From: Desulfobacteraceae bacterium
Lineage (GTDB): Bacteria; Desulfobacterota; Desulfobacteria; Desulfobacterales; JAJDOA01
Direction of reading: 5' to 3'
Length of the DNA stretch: 38,235 nucleotides
Assembly (NCBI GenBank): GCA_022340405.1
Contig: JAJDOA010000331.1
Span: 1-38,235 of the forward strand
This document shows, in pieces, positions 33,744-38,235 of this stretch. The position numbers and the translations under genes were made by a program. Under the pieces are notes generated by a model, which was not told where the DNA came from, searched no databases, and saw only the letters and a program-made list of their open reading frames with translations. Within the stretch, counting starts at the first letter, position 1; every line of letters begins with the position of its first letter.

Positions 33744-34868
33744 ATGAAATCTCCAGAGGGTCCATCGGACCCGGTCACCCCCCAGCAACGGAGCCGTCGC
33801 CGAAGTGACCGGCTGGAAGACCGGTTGCGGGAATGCGAGGAGCGCTTCCAGAATCTTACCGAACACGCCAAGGCAGGAATCTGCATCATACAGCGGCGCG
33901 TGATCCTTTACGCCAATCCGCGGCTTGCCGATATCTTCGGATACGAAGCCGGGCATATGGAGGGAAGGCCCTTTACGGATTTCGTCCATTCCGACGCCCT
34001 GCCCGACGTGGAAGAAAACTACCGGCGGTTCAACAGCGCCGAAGCCTACGATCAGGCGTTCGAGACGGAAGGCCTGCACGTCAGCGGCCGCAAAATCGAT
34101 ATCGAGGTGCACCTGACCATGACCCGGATGAACGGCGTCCGTTCGGGATTGGTGCTGCTTTACGACGTCACGGCTCGCAAGCGTGCCGAGGCCCACATCC
34201 ACCTGCTTACCCAGCAGTTGATCAGCGCTCAGGAGAACGAAAGAGCCCGAATTTCCAGGGAGCTCCACGACCGTGTCGCCCAGGATCTGTCCAGTCTCAA
34301 AATCGCAGTGGAAACCATCTTCGAAGACAACTGCCCGGTTCCGTCAACTGCTGCGGGACGGGTCCAGGAGATCTCCCGGATGCTTCAGGATATGATCGCC
34401 ACGGTGCGGGATCTGGCCTACGACCTGCGCCCGCCGGGTCTGGATAAAATCGGCCTGGTTCGCACCGCCTTTCAATATTGTGAGGATTTCCAGAAAAGGA
34501 GCGGCATACGGCTGGATTTCCACTCCGCCGGCATGGGAGATCTGTCTCTGGATTTCGACACGATAATTCATCTCTACCGTTTGCTGCAGGAGGCGCTGCG
34601 AAACGTGGAGAAGCACGCCCGGGCCAGTCACGTGACTGTCCGGATGGTGGCCTCGTCGCCCAATGTCGTTTTGCGCATTGCCGACAACGGGGACGGTTTC
34701 GAGGTGGAGCAGCGGCTGGCCGCCGCGTTCGGGGAAAAACGAATGGGCCTGCGCAGCATGGAGGAACGCACCCGGCTCATCGGGGGAAAATTGGACATCG
34801 TGTCCCGCAAGGGGCTGGGCACCCGGGTTCTCATCGAAGCGCCCTGCCGGAAGGAAGCGAAGACATGA
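33744..34868 (+). CDS. Soluble PAS histidine kinase, NarX/DegS type
   Basis: This 374-residue kinase has no transmembrane segment, so it senses inside the cell. A PAS domain spans about 33-145 (ERFQNLTEHAKAGICIIQ...ILYANPRLADIFGYE). The HisKA_3 dimerisation helix carries His175 in ARISRELHDRVAQDL. The ATPase domain has LQEALRNVEKHA, DNGDGF and GLRSMEERT. The start at 33744 has agggag upstream; the frame is open before it without similarity. It overlaps the regulator gene by four bases (ATGA), so they form one two-component system. Confidence 0.92.
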   Translation: MKSPEGPSDPVTPQQRSRRRSDRLEDRLRECEERFQNLTEHAKAGICIIQRRVILYANPRLADIFGYEAGHMEGRPFTDFVHSDALPDVEENYRRFNSAEAYDQAFETEGLHVSGRKIDIEVHLTMTRMNGVRSGLVLLYDVTARKRAEAHIHLLTQQLISAQENERARISRELHDRVAQDLSSLKIAVETIFEDNCPVPSTAAGRVQEISRMLQDMIATVRDLAYDLRPPGLDKIGLVRTAFQYCEDFQKRSGIRLDFHSAGMGDLSLDFDTIIHLYRLLQEALRNVEKHARASHVTVRMVASSPNVVLRIADNGDGFEVEQRLAAAFGEKRMGLRSMEERTRLIGGKLDIVSRKGLGTRVLIEAPCRKEAKT

Positions 34869-35545
34869 AGGCTCCAAAACGAATTTTGATCGTGGAAGAC
34901 CACCCGTTGTTCCGGGAAGGACTGAAATCCATCATCGCTCGAGACGAACGATTCGAACTGGTGGCGGAAGCGGGAACGGGCCGGGAAGGCCTGGTGCAGG
35001 CGAAAAAGAAGAGGCCGGACGTCATCACCGTGGACATTTCCCTTCCGGATCGCAACGGCATTGAAGTCGTCCGCGAACTTCGGCAACGGCTGCCGGAATC
35101 CCGGATCCTGATCATCAGTATGCACTCCAAAATCGACTATATCGTTCAGGCATTTCAAGCCGGCGCCATTGGGTTTATCGCCAAGGAATCCGCATCGGAG
35201 AGGCTGCTGCAGGGGCTCCACGCGGTGGCCAAAGGGGATTATTTTCTCGACACTTCCGTGTCGCAGGAAGTGGTAGCCAGACTGATGGCCTCTCCGGGAA
35301 AAGGCGCCGAACTGGATGATCCGGAATACGCCTCCCTCACTCCTCGCGAGCAGGAAGTTTTGCGCCTGCTGGCCGAAGGCTTCAGCGTCCGGGAGGCTTC
35401 CGAAAAGCTGTTCATCAGCCCGAAAACCGTGGAAAACCACCGCAGCAACATCATGAGAAAGCTCGACTTGCACAGCACCTTCGAATTGGTGCGCTATGCC
35501 GCTCGTCTCGGTCTCATCGACGTGGATCTGTGGAAAAGCGGATAG
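34865..35545 (+). CDS. NarL/FixJ-type response regulator with LuxR HTH
   Basis: This 226-residue regulator has a receiver domain (Glu11-Asp12, phospho-acceptor Asp57 in TVDIS, Lys107) and a C-terminal LuxR-type helix-turn-helix (LTPREQEVLRLLAEGFSVRE ... FISPKTVENHRSNIMRKL). It is the partner of the kinase directly upstream. Its targets are not readable; the nearby PilZ and Usp genes are plausible but unproven. Confidence 0.94.
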   Translation: MKAPKRILIVEDHPLFREGLKSIIARDERFELVAEAGTGREGLVQAKKKRPDVITVDISLPDRNGIEVVRELRQRLPESRILIISMHSKIDYIVQAFQAGAIGFIAKESASERLLQGLHAVAKGDYFLDTSVSQEVVARLMASPGKGAELDDPEYASLTPREQEVLRLLAEGFSVREASEKLFISPKTVENHRSNIMRKLDLHSTFELVRYAARLGLIDVDLWKSG

Positions 35546-35842
35546 CGCCCCGTTGGCACGCCGTCTACAGAAAAGACCTCCGGCAGGGCCTTGTGCCAAA
35601 ACAATCGAGCGGTTCGACAGACAGCCATCCCGCGCTGAACCTTCTGCCACCGGTATGGGAAGTTTTCCCGAAACCAGGGAGTATTTCCCAGCAAAAATGA
35701 GTCCCGGCTCTCATGGACTTCTGGAACCGGCCCGCCTATACTGTTTACCATCCTGCACTGCAACGCACACTCTTCGACGATCGACTCGCGCACACGCCAT
35801 CGGACGGGAACGCTCACGTAAAGGTTTAGGGAAGCTTTCACC
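35546..35842. other. Intergenic region upstream of the Cys-rich gene
   Basis: Nearly 300 bp without a gene. It holds the candidate promoter at 35714-35742 and a small gggagtatttccc palindrome near 35679. No terminator for the two-component genes was recognised. Confidence 0.45.
35714..35742 (+). promoter_or_regulatory. Candidate sigma-70 promoter
   Basis: TGGACT (35714-35719) and TATACT (35737-35742) are 17 bp apart, matching four and five of six consensus positions. It could drive the Cys-rich gene and the PilZ-Usp-PilZ set. Confidence 0.5.
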
Positions 35843-36052
35843 ATGGGTCACCGCACAGATCCGCACCGGATCGAGCAGCCGGCGCGGCAGAGGGATCTCA
35901 GGCGACAGATGGCCGAAAGGGAGGACGCCGTCGACATGATCCGCCTGATCCGCAGTATCCAGAAGGGACAAAACCAGACGGACTGCTTCTGTTCGGGGAT
36001 CGCAGACTGCAACAAGCTCCACTGCCCCTGGAGGAAATACTGCCTGGATTGA
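35843..36052 (+). CDS. Small Cys-rich protein
   Basis: This 69-residue protein has a charged N-terminal helix (RRQMAEREDAVDMIRLIRSIQ) and a compact C-terminal cluster of five cysteines, Cys48, Cys50, Cys56, Cys61 and Cys67 (CFCSGIADCNKLHCPWRKYC). The cluster suggests a metal or Fe-S site or disulfides, but no family is recognised. The agggaa before the ATG is somewhat far. A promoter lies about 100 bp upstream and a PilZ gene 83 bp downstream, which supports a real gene. Confidence 0.55.
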   Translation: MGHRTDPHRIEQPARQRDLRRQMAEREDAVDMIRLIRSIQKGQNQTDCFCSGIADCNKLHCPWRKYCLD

Positions 36053-36135
36053 ACTCGGAAGCATCGGCGGCGGGACAGAAATGCATCAGCGGCTCAGCGC
36101 CGCGGCCTGCCGCCGAAAGAAATAAAGGAGGGGCC

Positions 36136-36663
36136 ATGCCCAAATCCGCCGATGCGACCCGTTTGTGTAGCGCTTCGCCTCAAGAGCCGGCAAGGTATAT
36201 TCCATGGGTGTCGAGCGCCGTGCCCACGCCGGAGCTCGAAAAGGACCGTCGAAATTCCCAGCGCTACAGGGTTCAGAAAAGCGCTTTTGCCGTCATTCGA
36301 CCGAAAAGGCATCCTTTCCGGCTCGAGAAAGATATGTTCATGGTGGACGTAGCTCTGGCGGTGTTTCGCTCCCGTCCGGCCAAGCTGGGGCCGATTCTGG
36401 ACATCAGCGCTTCGGGTCTGGCGGTGCAGTGCTTCGAAGGGACCCATCGTGTCCGGCAGGCCCACGTTTTGGACCTCCTGGTGGCTGAAAGCGCGTTTTT
36501 TATCCAGGAGCTGCACTTTACCGTAGTGGCCGATATCCCCTTTCCAGGCGAGCAGGAGTTCAGTCCGCTCCTGAGCCGCCGGCTGTCCATTCGGTTTGAG
36601 CGGATCGGCGACGGACATCGGAGGGAACTCCGCCGGTTCATCGATAACTACACGATACGGTAG
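36136..36663 (+). CDS. PilZ-domain protein 1
   Basis: This 175-residue protein has the c-di-GMP-binding PilZ hallmark: Arg39-X3-Arg43 in RRNSQRYRV and DISASG (89-94, the D/N-x-S-x2-G motif). A beta-barrel-like rest follows (ELHFTVVADIPFPGE, RLSIRFERIG). The first 35 residues are not part of the domain. The ATG at 36136 has a strong aaggagggg; a start at 36049 is not supported. It would sense c-di-GMP, probably affecting motility, surface or envelope functions; the target is unknown. Confidence 0.83.
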   Translation: MPKSADATRLCSASPQEPARYIPWVSSAVPTPELEKDRRNSQRYRVQKSAFAVIRPKRHPFRLEKDMFMVDVALAVFRSRPAKLGPILDISASGLAVQCFEGTHRVRQAHVLDLLVAESAFFIQELHFTVVADIPFPGEQEFSPLLSRRLSIRFERIGDGHRRELRRFIDNYTIR

Positions 36664-36666
36664 CGT

Positions 36667-36753
36667 CTGGAGGGAAATCTCCAGGGTGTGGCCGGCGGCA
36701 TGGCAACACCCTGTTGTCGGGGCGGGAGACCGGAGAGGCAGTCCGGTCCCCGC
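36667..36753 (+). promoter_or_regulatory. Three consecutive hairpins between PilZ and UspA
   Basis: Stem 1 is ctggag/ctccag (36667-36684). Stem 2 is agggtgt/acaccct (36683-36712), with an overlapping alternative caaca/tgttg (36704-36716). Stem 3 is gcggg-a-gaccgga with tccggtc-cccgc (36722-36753), twelve pairs with one bulged A. There is no U-tract, so this looks more like a structured leader of the Usp gene than a simple terminator. Confidence 0.45.
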
Positions 36754-36796
36754 TTCCATGGAAAAGCCTTTTCGGCCCTGTTGGAAGGAGGCCCCC

Positions 36797-37219
36797 ATGG
36801 AATTGGACCGAATCCTCGTGCCGGTGGACGGGTCGGACTATTCCCTGCGAGCAGCCCGATATGCACTGAATCTGGGGAAAACCCTCAACAGCGAGATCGT
36901 CCTGGTCCATTGTCGCAAACAAGTGCCGCTCTATCTCGGGGAACCGTATTTTCAGGAGGCTCACGATCGGATTATGGAGCACACCGAGAAACTCATGCAG
37001 CCGTTCCGGGACCTGCTTTCCCAGAACGGCATCTCGGTGACGGAACGCATTCTCGAAGGTCGCCCGGCCGCGATGATCTGTGAATCGGCCCGGATCGAAA
37101 ACTGCGATTTGATCGTGATGGGATCGAGAGGCCGCAGCGATTGGCAGGGATTGCTGCTGGGCAGCGTGACCCACCGCGTTCTCCAGGCGACACCGGTGCC
37201 GGTCCTGGTGATTCGTTGA
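36797..37219 (+). CDS. Universal stress protein (UspA family)
   Basis: This 140-residue single Usp domain begins ELDRILVPVDGSDYS and ends with the ATP-binding-type motif G109-X2-G112-X9-G122-Ser (GSRGRSDWQGLLLGSVTH), so it is likely of the nucleotide-binding subclass. It is cytosolic and expected to act under stress or growth arrest. The start at 36797 has aaggagg; the upstream open frame is not part of it. It lies between two PilZ genes. Confidence 0.93.
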   Translation: MELDRILVPVDGSDYSLRAARYALNLGKTLNSEIVLVHCRKQVPLYLGEPYFQEAHDRIMEHTEKLMQPFRDLLSQNGISVTERILEGRPAAMICESARIENCDLIVMGSRGRSDWQGLLLGSVTHRVLQATPVPVLVIR

Positions 37220-37361
37220 CGTCGGGTCCCTGAACGAAATGCCGCACGGGGAAACTCCCCTGCTCCGACGCACTTGGAGGCAAACCTTGCCGTCTATGCA
37301 AAACAACCCATATTTCGGAAACCCGCTGGGGTCACCTTTGCCAGAGACAGAGAGGTGCACC

Positions 37362-37694
37362 ATGTCCGCCGCCGCACAGCCCGCAGCCGCCGAGCAGAGA
37401 AACTTCGACCGTCATGTCTACAGCATCCCCATCTGGTTCGCCTATTTCAACCGAAACCATTACCACCCCGCACGGATGCACGACTACGGCGAAGGCGGTA
37501 TCCGGTTCTACACCGAATTTCCGGTAAAGGAAGGCTCGGTCATCGTGATTCGGCTGGATCCAACCCGCCCCGTTCCTGCGGGTGCCTCCTGCAAGCCCGG
37601 CTTTCGCAACCTCTCACTGCTGGAGGTGCGGTGGTGCCGCGAAACGACAAGGAACTCCGTGGCGGCGTACGAGGTTGGCGGGCGGTATTTCTAG
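37362..37694 (+). CDS. PilZ-domain protein 2 (short)
   Basis: This 110-residue protein is essentially one PilZ domain. Arg13-X3-Arg17 (RNFDR) is the c-di-GMP arginine motif. DYGEGG (41-46) stands for D-x-S-x2-G, with Ser replaced by Gly. The end (VRWCRE...AAYEVGGRYF) is the typical last strands. The start at 37362 is preceded by gagagg. Repeat element B begins 2 bp after its stop codon, so no terminator of its own is visible. Confidence 0.8.
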   Translation: MSAAAQPAAAEQRNFDRHVYSIPIWFAYFNRNHYHPARMHDYGEGGIRFYTEFPVKEGSVIVIRLDPTRPVPAGASCKPGFRNLSLLEVRWCRETTRNSVAAYEVGGRYF

Positions 37695-37696
37695 TG

Positions 37697-38003
37697 TAGT
37701 GTCCCGGATGTTTCTTCAAAAAAGCATCGCTCCAGCAAAGCCTCCAAGCCACGATCGAGACGGGCCAAATCCGAATATCGAAATCCGAACTCCGAAACAA
37801 ATCCAAAGCACGAATGATCCAATGCTCCAAACAACGGATAAAAAAGCCATTAAAAATCCAGTCGATGCATTACATGGTTTTGAAAATTTGAATTTGGGTC
37901 ATTTGAAATTGTTTCGGATTTCGTGCTTTGCTGATCGAATCCTTGGGATCGACCCAAACAAAGGCCGTTTCTTTTTTCTCGTAATTTGTGGGACAAAATG
38001 CTA
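37697..38003. repeat. Repeat element B, copy 3 (long form, inverted)
   Basis: It begins tagtgtcccggatgtttctt, the exact reverse complement of the right end of copy 1 (431-450). It ends with ttacaaac-type sequence closing in tgtgggaca, the reverse complement of the left end of copy 1. The interior is doubled: atccgaatatcgaaatccgaa near 37770 and its inverse tttcggatttcgtgctttg near 37913. It is much AT-richer than the genes. Confidence 0.65.
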
Positions 38004-38150
38004 GAAGCCATCTCAAAATTAGGATTTTCGTTCAGGGTCAAGGAGGATCCGAGTTTGCAGCCGCAGGAATACGGCTGGTTTTCGAGGACTGGAAACGAGG
38101 ACCGGAAGCCGAGATGGGGCGAAAAGACAATTTTGAGATCACTTCTATAG
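38001..38150. repeat. Repeat element A, copy 3 (full length)
   Basis: The ends agaagccatctcaaaatt and aattttgagatcacttct form an inverted repeat of about 18 bp with two mismatches. The interior has a cagccg/cggctg stem and the conserved cgaggactggaaacgagg block. It is the most complete of the three copies. Confidence 0.7.
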
Positions 38151-38235
38151 TCCGGGCGCCCATCTTAGCGTCTCCGGCGGCGAACCTGCGTCCTCACCGG
38201 TGCAACGGGGGTCATCTTCGGGTACATCCCTTTTT

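Larger units (their letters stand above)
37695..38235. other. Repeat-filled right end of the window
   Basis: Element B copy 3 (37697-38003) and element A copy 3 (38001-38150) fill nearly all of it. The last 85 bases show no feature I can name and may belong to a gene beyond the window. Confidence 0.5.

Overview
The window is a GC-rich, gene-dense bacterial chromosome segment. Its gene content is a four-part TRAP transporter with a T-component lipoprotein, a branched-chain amino-acid-type ABC transporter followed by a LUD protein, a PduO-type cobalamin adenosyltransferase, a sigma-54 type promoter, PilZ proteins and many two-component parts. This suggests an anaerobic Desulfobacterota (old Deltaproteobacteria) lineage. 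That assignment is inference from gene style; no rRNA or marker gene is present. I see no tRNA, rRNA, CRISPR, phage or transposase gene. The accessory character lies in four families of small palindromic repeats that fill nearly all the large intergenic gaps.

Layout. 1-560: three abutting repeat elements (called C, A and B here). 561-1962 (+): an SDR oxidoreductase and a DJ-1/PfpI protein. 1943-7332 (-): a likely operon read as TatT lipoprotein, DctP, DctQ, DctM, then a single-domain response regulator and an O-methyltransferase. 7333-8241: a long gene-free divergent gap holding repeat D. 8242-9499 (+): cobalamin adenosyltransferase plus a small flavin reductase. 9546-13300 (-): two translationally coupled dynamin-like GTPases. 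13534-14478 (+): Hsp33 (hslO) with a promoter resembling both the sigma-70 and sigma-32 consensus. 14502-17268 (-): a TPR-SPOR envelope protein and an MFS transporter. 17670-22998 (+): livJHMGF plus a LUD-domain gene. 23361-27416 (+): MltD-like lytic transglycosylase, a small conserved-looking protein and a hybrid histidine kinase. 27486-28349 (-): lgt. 28359-29203: gene-free, with a second copy of element C and a sigma-54 promoter ahead of a small zinc-ribbon gene. 29413-31863 (-): an operon of a SLOG-type 'molybdenum carrier' protein, a low-molecular-weight phosphatase and a GalT-like HIT-superfamily enzyme. 32035-33533 (+): alpha/beta hydrolase and gamma carbonic anhydrase. 33744-35545 (+): soluble PAS kinase and NarL-type regulator. 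35843-37694 (+): a Cys-rich mini-protein, PilZ, UspA, PilZ. 37697-38150: elements B and A again.

How it fits together. The recurring themes are solute import (TRAP and Liv systems), envelope maintenance (MltD, SPOR, Lgt, dynamin-like GTPases), stress and redox (Hsp33, UspA, DJ-1) and signalling (two kinases, two regulators, two PilZ proteins). The most unusual loci are the GTPase pair, whose upstream member lacks a recognisable G4 motif, and the SLOG-phosphatase-HIT operon. The repeat families and the long leader downstream of the sigma-54 promoter are the main non-coding signals. All gene calls rest on motifs read from the translated sequence; no database search was run.
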